Source: Erythroxylum novogranatense
Lineage: Eukaryota; Streptophyta; Magnoliopsida; Malpighiales; Erythroxylaceae
Assembly (NCBI GenBank): GCA_029891385.1
Contig: CM057229.1
Coordinates: forward strand, 6,729,001-6,793,000
Direction: 5' to 3'
DNA length: 64,000 nt
Shown: positions 46,566-57,460 of the stretch, piece by piece
How positions within the stretch are numbered: position 1 is the stretch's first letter
Layout: the number at the start of each line of letters is the position of its first letter
Program-made: the position numbers and the translations under genes
The notes under the pieces: model-generated
What the model was told of the DNA's origin: nothing
Databases searched by the model: none
The model's input: the letters and a program-made list of their open reading frames with translations, nothing else

Positions 46566-47670
46566 TGTAAATGATCTAGAAAGGGGTTGAATAGATCTTT
46601 AAGCTTTTTGTAATTTTCTACAACAAAATCAGAAGTTAATTCACACAAAAACAATTTAATCAAAATTAAATGTAAAGAGTAGGAAAGAAGAGCAAACACT
46701 GTTTTTATAGAGGTTCGGTGCTAAGACCTACGTCCTCTACCTAAGCTCCCACTTAGGATTTTGCAAACCACTTTATTGCACACTTTGTAGTTCAGTGTGA
46801 ACTTTTTACAATACCACTTGATTTCCGGCTCAAGCTACCTTTACACTCGATTTGTTTTCCGGCACAAATCCTACCTCACACGTGACCTTTCACTAGTCAC
46901 TCAAATTGTAAGAGAAATGAGATAAAGTTTGAAGAACAAAGCTCAATACAATGGTGTAACAAGATAAGAGCAATAGTGAGCAAAATATGGAGCAATAATG
47001 GAGTCTTTTTCTTGTAGAACTTCTCTAATCTTTTTCCTTGATCATCCACTCTTATATTTGAAGAAAAATAGCTGTTGGGAACCCATATAGCCGTTCTCTA
47101 ATTGTTATGACCGTTCCTTAATATCCTCCTTTCCAATTGTGGCTAATTGAACCGTTGGAATTAATTTGCTGTACCCATAAGTCGACTTGTCGTCATGTAT
47201 AAGTCGACTTGTGACAACACTTTACGTAAAATTTCATCTCCGCTCTTCTATAAGTCGACTTGTGCTGTGTAAGTCGACTTGTGTCCTTAGATAAGTCGAC
47301 TTATGTACTATTACTCGACTTGTGTTTACATATCTTCATATGTTAGTCAACTTATGCTGTTCTAGTCGACTTATGCTGTTCGGATCTTGATGTATAAGTC
47401 GACTTATGATGTGCAAGTCGACTTATGTAGCTTCAACGGTAATATCCATCCAAATCTTCTATAATCCTTATTATTAATGTCTCTTTCACTTATAAGGAAA
47501 CTTCCATCTTGATTCTTCAATGATTAATCACTTGCCCATCTTGATTTGCACCATTCTTTAATTGAATATTAATCCCAAAATACCTGAAATAATTTCTTAA
47601 CTAATTCTAGATATTTTATTATTATCAAAAAATAAAGGGATTTAATTTGTCAACCACCATTGGTCCAACA
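46566..47670 (-). repeat. 5' LTR of the minus-strand Sirevirus (1105 bp)
   Basis: Matches 37996-39098 with few differences, the largest around 47070-47105. It contains the palindrome array at 47178-47428 and a weak TATA-like site near 47051-47060. Confidence 0.93.
47178..47428. repeat. AAGTCGACTT palindrome array, 5' LTR
   Basis: Same array as at 38605-38855; spacing conserved. Confidence 0.88.
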
Positions 47671-47675
47671 CAATT
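47671..47675. repeat. Sirevirus target site duplication, right copy (CAATT)
   Basis: Exact match to 37991-37995. Confidence 0.93.
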
Positions 47676-48230
47676 AGGATTTTCTTGTGAGTTAAGAGAC
47701 CCAAGAAACCTAGAAGGTGAAAATAGAAAGTTAGGTTTGGAATTTAAGAAACTCTATGAAAAACTTATGTAAGGGATTACTAAGTGATGTCTAGAGTAGA
47801 TAGCTTAATTCACCTTTGGGAGAAGGGGATTATTACTCTTAAACTTCACCTACAAGGTTAGGATATTTCATTTATGAAGGAAAACTAATTCAATATTAAG
47901 GTTAGCAAAAATATCATTCCTTAAGAGAAAGTCATTCCCCATTGAAATTAATACTTTTAATTAGTTAATTGCACTCTTTTCTAAAATTAGTTTTTACATA
48001 AATTTGTCATATTCATATTTATTTTGGTTGCATTAAATTGGGTAGTTGCTAGAAATTCCTTTAAGTTTTTAATTATTCTTTACATTCCTTTTAAATTTCC
48101 CAAAATTTCACTAAACCCGATTTCAAACATTGTCCTCTAGCATAGATTTGAACTTTCTCATAATCCCTGTAAACACGAATCGGTTCTCACAAATTTATTA
48201 CTCACTTTGACAACTGTAATCGGTACGTTC
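47676..48230 (+). repeat. Athila/Tat-like LTR, second part
   Basis: Continues the LTR interrupted at 37995. It ends near 48205-48235, just before TTTTAGCACCATTGTTGGGG, a diverged form of the TGGCGCCGTTGCCGGGG primer-site region typical of Athila/Tat elements. The exact LTR end is uncertain. Confidence 0.6.
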
Positions 48231-48238
48231 AAGAGTAA

Positions 48239-48262
48239 GTTTTAGCACCATTGTTGGGGATT
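48239..48262 (+). other. Diverged primer binding site region, Athila/Tat type
   Basis: TTAGCACCATTGTTGGGGA resembles the conserved GGCGCCGTTGCCGGGGA of this lineage, with CG to CA/TG changes. Confidence 0.6.
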
Positions 48263-48393
48263 AATGTTTGAATGTTTGCTTTATAGCTAGTTTGATATTT
48301 ACTTATTGTTTTTTTTATCCCTAAAGTAAATTATTTGTTTCTTTTTCTTTTTACATTTTTGTTTTCTTATGCAGCTTGTTTGTAAGAGGATTG

Positions 48394-49328
48394 TATGCCC
48401 CGAACCACTGCAGGGCAAGAAAGACAATTTGACCTAGAGTTGAAAAGAACAATAAAGTCAATTCGTTGGCAAAAAAATGGAAAATCAAGCAGAAGAACTT
48501 CAGGGAATTCAAAGAAAGGGGAATGAAATGGCTCAAAGATTAGCTCAGTTAGAGGCCAGACTCGGTGTAGCTAATTTGACCAGAGGAAATAAAAGAGGAG
48601 ATAACAGAAATGAATAGGAACAGTTACAACAACGCCCCATCAGGGAATACTTCCAACCTACAGTAGTAGACAATTATCACGATATCCAAAGACCTAATGT
48701 TCATGCTTAGAATTTTCATATTTCATCTGGACTCATCAATTTTGTTCATACAAATCAATTTGGAGGAACGCCAATGGAATGCGATAGAATGTGAATTTCG
48801 CAAAAGGTGACATATCAGTTCTTGATTAAATTTTTTCCACCTGATAAAGTTGCGAAGTTAAGAACTACATTTAGACAGCATGACTTGGAATGATTGCATA
48901 AAGTTTGGGAGAGGTACAAAGACCTTTTGAGAAAGTGTCCACATCACAGATATCAAGAGTGGGTACAAGTGGAAATGTCCTACAACGGATTAAATGGCCA
49001 GACTCGAACCATTATAGATGTAGTAGCAGGTGGTACTCTGATGAGAAAAACATCTCAAGAAGTATGTGTGTTGTTGGAAGATATGGCTTCAAACAATTAC
49101 CAGTGGCCCTTCGAGAGAACTAATGGAAAGAGAGGATTTAGAAGTGGACCAAGTTATCCAGTTATCTATTCAATTGGCAGCCCTATCCAATCAACTTTCA
49201 AAATTCATGTCAAAGGAAAAACAAAATGAGTAGGTGGCAGCTACTAGTCAATCATTCTACACCAATGATGAGGGGGTGGAACAAGCTCAGTTTGTTAATA
49301 AAAGGAACTTGGGATTTAAGTCACAACT
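48394..49328 (+). pseudogene. Athila/Tat-like gag relic
   Basis: From an ATG near 48394 (M-P-R-T-T-A-G-Q-E-R) with several stops. Recognisable Gag text is F-F-P-P-D-K-V-A-K-L-R at about 48828-48862, then W-E-R-Y-K-D-L-L-R-K-C-P-H-H, Y-N-G-L-N-G-Q-T-R-T and A-G-G-T-L-M-R-K-T and M-A-S-N-N-Y-Q-W-P. This is the retrotransposon gag domain of Athila-type gypsy elements. The N-terminal half of the capsid domain seems deleted near 48780-48820. The relic ends where an LTR-like sequence starts at 49329. Confidence 0.8.
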
Positions 49329-51757
49329 TGTAGCGCCCCCTTACCGTAGGGTATACACCGGGACGCCCGTAGGTCATACCGATACATAACCTACGATGAG
49401 GGTGCACTACGATTCGATCATTTCTATAAACCTCATGGCATCAATATAATTAAACTACAATATCAAATTCACTAAATTTTAAAACCTAAAGATACTTCTC
49501 ATTTCCTTTCTTAAAAACCATAAGTTCACAATTCTGTCTGATTACAACTATACAAAACCAAAAGAGCTAAAATAACTCCTAACTAGATCATCCCCAAAAG
49601 ATCTCAGCTGACCGACCTGTGGGCCATACTCCTCTCGCCGGCACTCACACAGCAGGAATAGTCTCGCTAACTGGAGCTAGGAGTCACTATCGCTGTCCTG
49701 AAAAATAAATGCAATGTTGGGTGAGTTTGCGAACTCAACGAGAAACCATCATCGATGGTCCACCCAACTCATGCATAAACAAACAGTTCACACTATATCA
49801 TATATGTTAACACAACCAAGAATCACATACATTCAATTTCACATTTATAAGCGGTTCGCCTTTCATACAATTCACATTTGAACATTCATATATCGATGTA
49901 CATGTGACTCTTTCATTTTATTTCGTTGTTGTGACCGTGCTACCGAGCTCATTTACGCTGAGTCATTGGCTCGAAAATATTGGGCTTAAAACCACGATAC
50001 GTTGAGCATAAAGCTCGAAAATCATTAGACACGAGACCTATCGTTGAGCTTAAAGCTCAATACGGTGGCATGCACGCGTCACAATCAATTATCGATCATG
50101 CATAATGGCATGAATGCACATGTTCCAAATTTTACTAGTCGTGTCACAGTCTAATATCACCTATCCAATTTGCGTTCAAAACTAATTAATGACAATTTAT
50201 GAACACTTAACACTTCTATAGCACATTCCAAATATTTCGAACACTTGTGGTCCAAAATCAATCAAAACAAACACATATAATCCTTCCTTAACTCCTCATG
50301 GCATAATTGCATAAAATGTAACACATAAAGGTTGAGAAACCAACTAGGTTACTCACCTCGAACTTCCGAAAGCATCGCTGGAAGTCTACCACGTCGGACG
50401 ATTGACGCTCACTGAGCCTCTACAATAATCATAATATCCAAATATTACTAATTGTACAATTTCAATAATCAATAATGCTTATGTATCAAATGAATTTTGT
50501 ACTATACATGTTATGATATTTCCGACACTAGTCCGATATTTCTCCAATATCAATTTAAAACCCGAATTCATAATCTCCCAATTGAATTTAATCCATAACC
50601 AATTCAATCAACCAAATTCCTAAATTCCAACTTTAAAATCCCATTTTCGGAAATTTGGGCGTTCCTCATGATGTCGGTCCCTCGCCATGGCGAAACCTCC
50701 TTCCTTCGCCAGCGGCGGCGTCTTTGCGCCGACGCGACGAAACCCATCCTTGCTCGCCGCGACGCGCATTCCGTGCTCGTCGCGGCGTGCGGGCTAATCT
50801 GCTCGTCACGACGTGCATTAAATTGCTCGTCGCGGTGCGCAGAAGCTGACTTGCTCTCCGCGGCGTGTTCTTTCACAGACGTCGCGTATGCAAACCAAAG
50901 AACGCCTAAAAACACATTTTTCCGATTTCACTCGCAACCTTTCCAATCCGATTTCTTCCTTTCCAACCCACTCCCAAATGATTCAATATACATCAAACAA
51001 CTAATTCCTATCCTCTATTACACCAAATAACCATTATCCCTAAATTATAAACACTAAATTAAGCAAAAATCATCATCCGAAACCCTAACATATTCAATCA
51101 TCCAATAGCTAAACCAATCATCAATATAACTCAATAAATTAAATAATCTAACTCTCCAAGGCAAGAAAAATGAAGACTTACTTGATAAAACCTTCAAAAA
51201 TTCCAACGATCACCAACTCCTCACACTTTCACCACTCACGGCAACACCAAAACCCAAACCCATCTCCATCTTTTTCCACAGCAAGCCAAAAGATAGATTC
51301 AAGGCAAAGGAAAGGAACAAATGGCAAGAAGGAATCAAGAAGAAATCAAGGGAAGAGATCACGATGAAGGAAGGAGAAATTTTCTTCTAAAAAATCAAAG
51401 GATCGAGGAAGACAAAAATTTCAAAGGTAAGGGTTTATATATATAAAGGGAACTAAGGGTTTGTTTGGCAATGAAATTGCCATAAGACCAACCCAAACAA
51501 CCTCAATCCGATTTCAAATTCTAATTTCTCCCAAACTCCAATGGTTCTAACCCTAATTCCTCAAATCAAATTTCTAATCTTTCTGTGCCATCGGATGATC
51601 AATTTCGGAACCGAAAATCCAATTAATCAGTCATTAGGTCAATTTTTCGGTCCGGACCTATTGCTCCGAAAATTCCAGAAAAAATTCCTATAAATCCTCA
51701 AAATTAGAAAATGCATATTCCTATTCTCCAATTCCCATTTTCAAACCCCTAAATTCG
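49329..51757 (-). repeat. Gypsy-type LTR or solo LTR fragment
   Basis: The left end TGTAGCGCCCCCTTACC is, on the minus strand, the ending GGGGGCGCTACA common in plant chromovirus LTRs. The body is rich in text like GTTGAGCATAAAGCTCG (49960-50070). A TATA-like run is near 51437-51447. The right border (about 51757) is where similarity to the 32337 region begins. No matching 5-bp duplication was found and the flanks differ, so it is probably truncated. The reading frames in its GC-rich part are not believable genes. Confidence 0.5.
50745..50872. repeat. GC-rich minisatellite
   Basis: Five diverged units of GCTCGTCGCGGCGTGC type, spaced about 24-32 bp, in an otherwise AT-rich region. Confidence 0.8.
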
Positions 51758-52115
51758 ATTCTCACTCCTTTTTATTAAAAACCATCTCTGCTACGTTGAC
51801 AAAAATAAGCAAGTAATTGAATATGACACTTGAAAATTAAGGTAATCAAAACGATGCGAGACTCCTGTGTATAATTTCAACCGTCGAATTTTTATAAGCT
51901 CTATTTATTGAATGAATTGATTTTTTATGAAAGGAGTCAGAGTAATTGAACAATCCTAATCAAAACCAAAACTGTTGATCGAGCAAAACAATTTTCTTTC
52001 ATCTACGATTTGAAATGATAAGAACCTTCCTGATGGACCTGATCTTGACTTGCACAATTATAATGACCAGTCCTTTAATTTAATCTCAAGTCATATAAGC
52101 TAGCGTGGCGTGTAT
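51758..52115. other. Repeat-derived spacer
   Basis: Its first part (about 51765-51820) matches 32335-32390. The last part (about 52040-52110) is duplicated at about 52625-52700, on the other side of the TRIM. No gene. Confidence 0.6.
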
Positions 52116-52581
52116 TGAATTTTTAATATGGGCAGAGTGTAGAGTCCACTTACAAGAACTGGGCTTGGGTCAACTATTGTTCAAACAAGTAGAACTAGTT
52201 GTTTGGATATTTGACCCTTACCATTTATAAATCCTTTAACATTTTCATGTTTAGTCAATATGGGACACTCTAACACTCCCCCTTAAGTGCAACTGGGACT
52301 GGACATCCAGTTGTCACTTGAAATATACGAGGTGATAACCAAACCGGGCCGCTGGGACTGGACATCCAGACGGACAACCGAGAATTTAATAATCCGAACC
52401 AAACCTGCTCTGATACTATATTGAATTTTTAATATAGGCAGAGTGTAGAGTCCACTTACAAGAACTGGGCTTAGGTCAACTATTGTCCAAATAACTAGAA
52501 CTAGTTGTTTGGATTGCTGACCCTTACTACTTATAAACCCTTTAACATTTTCATGTTTAGTCAATATGGGATACTCTAACA
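52116..52581 (-). mobile_element. TRIM (terminal-repeat retrotransposon in miniature), 466 bp
   Basis: Two direct repeats of 160 bp (52116-52275 and 52422-52581), each reading TGTTAGAGT...AAAAATTCA on the minus strand, enclose 146 bp. That interior has an iMet-type primer site (minus TAGTATCAGAGCAGG, 52404-52418) and a polypurine tract (minus CTTAAGGGGGAG, 52276-52287). No coding capacity. The flanks GTGTA / GTGTG suggest a 5-bp duplication with one mismatch. Confidence 0.85.
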
Positions 52582-52899
52582 GTGTGAACCTACACCACAG
52601 ACATCTACGTTCTCTGGCCTTCCTTATCTTGACTTGCACAACTATAAGGGCTAGTCTTTTAATTGAATGTCAAGTCACATAAGCTACTGGTGTGCGTGAA
52701 CCGACACTCCAGAGTGCAGATATCTACGTTCTAATCCATCATAAAGTGATTTTTTGTATACATAAAGATAATTAAAATCTTATGAGCTGAATTTTGATAC
52801 ATAATTTAAAATTTGTTGCAATAGAGAACTTGGAAACATTATAGGTACAATAAAATATTTCGAATTTTATATGGATTATTACAATATGAGATAATTATT
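52582..52899. other. Spacer right of the TRIM
   Basis: Begins with the right half of the TRIM target, continues with the second copy of the 52040-52110 repeat, then AT-rich DNA. Confidence 0.5.
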
Positions 52900-53907
52900 G
52901 AGTTTGAAAGAAATGAAAATGAGGCCAAGACAATAGATAGAGTTACTGAATGATTATAGTATACAGATGAGTATTTTCCAATAAAGCTAGTGTTATAATC
53001 TGATGGATTGAACAGAAAATTTCATAACAGATTAGCAAAACCCAAATTGAGGATCCATAATTGTGAAACTTATTAAAGAATTAAAAATGAATCTGAATTT
53101 TGAGTCCGAATAGGAATAATGTTACTTTGGGATCGAAATGAGAGGTATATGTACACGATAAAGATGATTAAGAAAAGAGATTTCTAGATAAAGTAAAAAT
53201 GTTGACCTAAGCTATACATCCTAGTAGGAATATGTCGAAACAGTGTTTAACAGCTAAGGATATAGAACCAAGTGACTATATATATGAGTTGCCAACATTT
53301 TCAACTGTAGGAGACATGCTTAAAGCTTACAATTTGGAGTTCATAAGAACATGAAGTCAATGTATAACATAACAATCATTATCATAGTGATATCATTAGA
53401 ATACTGAATGAGGCATTATACGAAAAAAAGAGTTGTTCACCCTTACATTGAAATGAAGAGGGCCCAAAAATGGATAAAGGCCGTCATCAATTTGAGATAC
53501 TATTGATTAGTGAAATCGATCTGTGTCAGAAACTAGGTGATTCAAGAAATATAAATGAAATTGGTGGATTAACATCGAGGTTATGGAACATAATGAGATA
53601 AACATAAAAGTCTAGAATATTAACAATGAAGAGAAGTGAAAAAATGAAATGCTTCCGAGAGTATCGCCTTGGAAAGAAGTGCTTAGATTAGGAGAAAGGA
53701 TAAACTAAGATAGTTAAGATAGTGTGATATCTGAATAAGAAATGGAAGGAGTGATTGATTCCATAAACTAAAGTCAAGTGGAAGAAATAATTCGATTGAC
53801 GAAGCGAAATGGTAATCGGAGAAGAATATGCGGAAACAATACCCTTGCCCTTATGATCAATTTGATAAGAATTTCGATGACGAAATTTCTTTTTTTTAGG
53901 AGCGTAA
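52900..53907 (+). pseudogene. Ty3/gypsy integrase relic (3' end of pol)
   Basis: Heavily decayed, with no long frame. The text at about 53380-53455 follows Y-H-S and then E-A-L-Y, as in the end of the gypsy integrase core. About 53775-53895 follows V-K-W, E-A-K-W and R-K-Q-Y-P, then N-F-D-D-E-I-S-F, the usual chromovirus integrase tail before the polypurine tract. It belongs to a different gypsy element from the one at 1790. Confidence 0.6.
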
Positions 53908-54541
53908 CAGCCCATTACTCACGTTGAGGCGAAATAGAAAATAAGAGATATTAGAAAAATGCATTTTATATTCATGCATTAAAGGCTATACACATATGTG
54001 TGGATATTGGGTTTTTTGCACATGAAAATAATTGTACATGCATTCATTGATAATTTCGAATATAATTGAACTGTTATGTGACATTATTGAGAGTTGTGGA
54101 TTCGTTGTATTGAAAAATTAATTGGTGAGTGTATTTGTTAAATTTGAATTTCGATAAATTTTAGGAATAATTTCCGAAAAGGTTGAATATTATTAGACTA
54201 AAAAATGTCACTTCACGAGTAAATTGGTGAATGGAAATAAAGATGAGAGTAAAATGATATTGAAAAATTTTAGAGATAATTGGAATGAAAAGATGGGAGT
54301 TAATAGAATTAGTTCAATAAGAACTTAGTTAGAGTCGTCAATGTTAGATAAGTGACAAGTGTCACTTATTTAATTCAAATTTTAGCATGCAATTACTTTG
54401 AAAGACAAGGATACTATTTGTCTTGTCTTAAAAATATCTTCTTCGTATATGTCTTCTTCTAGCTTATTCTTTCAAACAGAGTTTTTCATTAAAACTCCAC
54501 TAAAGAAAAACCTTGTTCTCATCTACCCTTTTGCTACTTCC
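53908..54541 (+). repeat. Probable 3' LTR remnant of the gypsy relic
   Basis: Follows a purine-poor remnant of the polypurine tract. It begins near TAACAGCCC, a common LTR start in this group, and runs to the copia LTR at 54542. Its right end was not found. Confidence 0.45.
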
Positions 54542-55230
54542 TGTTGGGAAACGGGGTAACGGTCACGCAGCGGCAACAAACCAGAACCAATAAACCTTTC
54601 CCTGTGTGAACGACCACAACCAATCCAAAAGAAAAATAGCAGCCAACAAACTCACCAATACACGAAATCAAACAGCAAGAAATAAATAACACAGGTAATT
54701 TTTTTACGTGAAAAACCTCCCTCAATGTGATAAAGGAAAAAATCACGGGACCTAGTCCAGTAAAGAAAAACTCTACTATAATCAATCAAGTTACAGAGTT
54801 TTTCACTTCTAGATACAACTAGAGTCACCAATCAACTCAAAATACTACAATAATCATCAACAAGATGAAAAATCACAGAGTTGAGAATAATATCACCCTT
54901 AAAATTTCAGCAACTTCGACTGAAGATCAGGGCACCTTGGAGACCTCCAAATCCAATCTCCACCGTTCAGAATGAAGAACAACAAGAGAGAAACCTCTGG
55001 TTAAAATTTCAGGTCGATCCGACAAGAAATCACCATCCGATTGAAGGTTAGAAGATTACTGCGCAAAATAGAAAAAAATTCTTCTTTCTCTCTCTTCCCT
55101 CTCTCTTCCTCTCTCTTCCCTCTCTCTTCTCTTTCGGCTGAATTCTCTTTTACTTATTTCTTTAGGGTTTTAACACCCTTTTATATGTTAGGCTTTGGGC
55201 TCCACTTAAGAGTGGACCCAAAACCCAACA
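54542..55230 (-). repeat. 3' LTR of the truncated copia element (689 bp)
   Basis: On the minus strand it starts TGTTGGGTTTTGGGTCC and ends GTTTCCCAACA. The adjoining minus-strand purine run GAGGGGGAGA (about 55233-55243) is the polypurine tract. Confidence 0.85.
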
Positions 55231-55246
55231 AATCTCCCCCTCATGA

Positions 55247-56200
55247 CTAAGTGGAGGATCTAGCCATACCGGCTATCAAGCAACAAATCTCAAGCTTCTC
55301 CTTCAGCAATGCTTTAGTCATCATGTCAGCACCATTATCAACTGTATGAACCTTATCTAGCTCTAACAATTTGGAAGTCACCACATCTCGTATCCAATGA
55401 TACCTAACATCAATGTGTTTCGACCTTGCATGGAAACTAGCATTCTTACCAAGATGAATGACACTCTGGTTATCACAAAATAACACATACCGGTCCTGCT
55501 TGAAACCAAACTCAAGAAGAAAAGTTTTCATCCACAACAACTCCTTACAAGCCTCTGTAGGCTGCGATAACTCAACTTCATGGTTGACAAAGCAACACCT
55601 TCGCAACCTTGATTGCCATGCTATAGCTCCCCGCAAACTTGATTATGAAACTGATATAGACTTTCGAGAATCAACATCTCCGTCATGTCTCAGATCAAGA
55701 AAACCAACTAACAAGGTTTATCACCACCAAAACTAAGACTCAGGTCAGTTGTTCCTCTGAGATACCTCATAATCCACTTCACCGCATTCCAATGTTCTTT
55801 ACCTAGATTAGAGAGAAAACGACTTACTGTACCAACTGCATGAGCAATGTCTGGCCTGGTACACACCATAGCATACATCAAATCGCCAACTCTTTGAGGC
55901 ATATGGAACTTTCTTCATCTCTTCCTTCTCTTCATCTGTAGAAGGACATTGGTTGACACTCAACCTGAAATGAGGAGCAAGTGGGCTAGCAACAGGCTTA
56001 GCCCTAGTCATACTAAACCTTTGCAGTACCTTCTTTATGTACTTCTCTTGTGACAAGTACAACTTTCTGGCATCCCTGCAACAAGTAATTCTCATGCCTA
56101 AAATTTGCTTGGCATGACCCAAGTCTTTCATGACAAAAGACTTACTTAGTTTCTTCTTTAACTCAGCAATCCTAGAAGCATTCAGTGATCTCCAGAAGTC
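55247..56200 (-). pseudogene. Copia RT end and RNase H of the truncated element
   Basis: The frame at 56131-55808 reads M-K-D-L-G-H-A-K-Q-I-L-G-M-R-I, L-S-Q-E-K-Y-I and A-K-P-V-A-S-P-L-A. A shifted frame at 55902-55708 reads M-Y-A-M-V-C-T-R-P-D-I-A-H-A-V-G and R-Y-L-R-G-T. RNase H at 55636-55247 shows E-A-C-K-E-L-L-W-M-K, F-C-D-N-Q-S-V-I-H-L and K-H-I-D-V-R-Y-H-W-I-R-D. The usual serine/threonine and acidic motif before E-A-C-K-E-L is altered. Closest in style to Tnt1-94-like polyproteins. Confidence 0.88.
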
Positions 56201-56210
56201 TTCTTATAAC

Positions 56211-56390
56211 CTTGCAATACATACACATACTCACTTATTCATTCTAAACATGCATTAATCATCCCAATTACATAAGCCATCATGTCATTATCATTCGGAG
56301 AAATTTAACAAGTATTCACAATATGACACACTACATATTAAAGTGTAAATCCAAAATACAATACATGAGAATGCCCAATGTGTTGGACCA
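56211..56390. other. Short spacer before the plus-strand Sirevirus
   Basis: AT-rich, about 180 bp; nothing recognised. Its last five bases, CAATG, would be the left target duplication of the next element, whose right end lies outside the window. Confidence 0.4.
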
Positions 56391-56593
56391 ATGGTGGTTG
56401 ACAAATTAAATCCCTTTATGTTTTGATAATAATAAAATATCTAGAAATAGTTAAGAAATTATTTCAGGTATTATTCAATGAAAGGATTGAGCAAATCAAG
56501 ATGAGCAAGTGTCTAATCAATGAGGAATCAAGTTGGGAGTTATCTACTAAGTAAAAATGGCATAAAGCTTAAGGATTATAAAGGATTTGGTAA

Positions 56594-56822
56594 TACAAGT
56601 CGACTTACATCAAGGTCTGAATGTAACAAGTCAACTAGAACAGTACAAGTCGACTTATATATGAAGATGTATTAAGACAAGTCACCTTATAGCACACAAG
56701 TCGACTTATCGAGGCAGACAAGTCGACTTATACAGCACAAGTCGACTTATTGGAGAGCGGAGTTACAAGTTTTACGTAAATGGTTGAAACAACTCGACTT
56801 ATTCATTCGACAAGTCGACTTA
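56594..56822. repeat. AAGTCGACTT palindrome array, plus-strand 5' LTR
   Basis: About nine copies or variants, mostly ACAAGTCGACTTAT, spaced roughly 15-55 bp. Confidence 0.88.
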
Positions 56823-56941
56823 TGGATGCACAAATTCAGCTCCAACGGTCCAATTTGCTAAAAATAGAATGGAGATTATTAAGGAACGGCTATATCCAAT
56901 TAAGCAACGGCTAGTAGAGCTCCAACAGCTATATTTCTTCA

Positions 56942-56951
56942 AGTATAAATA
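56942..56951 (+). promoter_or_regulatory. TATA box of the plus-strand Sirevirus LTR
   Basis: GTATAAATAG, about 120 bp downstream of the palindrome array, at the position of the TATA-like sites in the other copies. Confidence 0.75.
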
Positions 56952-57435
56952 GAGGATGATGGAAGAAGAGTATAAACAAGTTCTACAAGTTCAAATACTC
57001 TTATATTGCTTCAAATTGCTCACTATTGCTCTTATTTTGTTACAAATTGTATTGAGCATTTGTTCTTCAATATTTGTATTGTTTTGTTACAATTGAGTGG
57101 CAGTGAGAAGGTCACGTGAGGTAGGATTTGTGCCGAAGACAAATCGAGTGTAAAAGGTTACTTGAGCCGGAATTCAAGTGGCGTTGTAAAAAGTTCACAC
57201 TCAACTACAAAGTGTGCAATAAAGTGGTTGGCAAAATTCTAAGTGGGAGCTTAGGTAGAGGACGTAGGTCTTAGCACCGAACCTCTATAAAAACGAGTGT
57301 TTGATCTTCATCCCTACACTTTTCTATTAAGTTTATCAAAATTATTTTTGTGTGTTTTAACTTCTGATTTTCTTGTAGAAATTTACAAAGAATTTTAAAG
57401 ATCTATTCAACCCCCCCTTCTAGATCACTTACAAT

Positions 57436-57448
57436 TGGTATCAGAGCA
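57436..57448 (+). other. Primer binding site of the plus-strand Sirevirus
   Basis: TGGTATCAGAGCA, two bases after the LTR: tRNA-iMet type. Confidence 0.92.
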
Positions 57449-57460
57449 GAAGTATCTGGG

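Larger units (their letters stand above)
37996..47670 (-). mobile_element. Sirevirus-like Ty1/copia element, complete, with envelope-like ORF
   Basis: 9675 bp, minus strand. Parts in transcription order: 5' LTR (47670-46566), primer site, gag, pol (protease, integrase, RT, RNase H), a palindrome array, an extra envelope-like ORF, several polypurine tracts, and 3' LTR (39098-37996). The extra ORF after pol, repeated polypurine tracts and large size are marks of the Sirevirus genus. The LTRs are close to identical (1105 and 1103 bp) and the CAATT duplication is exact, so the insertion is fairly young. Pol has only a few stops; gag and the envelope-like ORF are frameshifted. Confidence 0.95.
54542..56210 (-). 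mobile_element. Truncated Ty1/copia element (Tnt1/Tork-like), 3' end only
   Basis: The LTR (54542-55230), a polypurine tract and the end of pol remain. The element is cut at about 56210, within RT. There is no second LTR, primer site or gag in the window. Confidence 0.85.
56391..57433 (+). repeat. 5' LTR of the plus-strand Sirevirus (1043 bp)
   Basis: Starts TGTTGGACCAATGGTGG and ends CACTTACA. It holds the palindrome array (56594-56822) and a TATA box. Confidence 0.92.

Noticed and set aside
50655..51030. Arg/Ser/Ala-rich frames on both strands
   Set aside because: They are produced by the GC-rich minisatellite inside the LTR; both strands are equally open.
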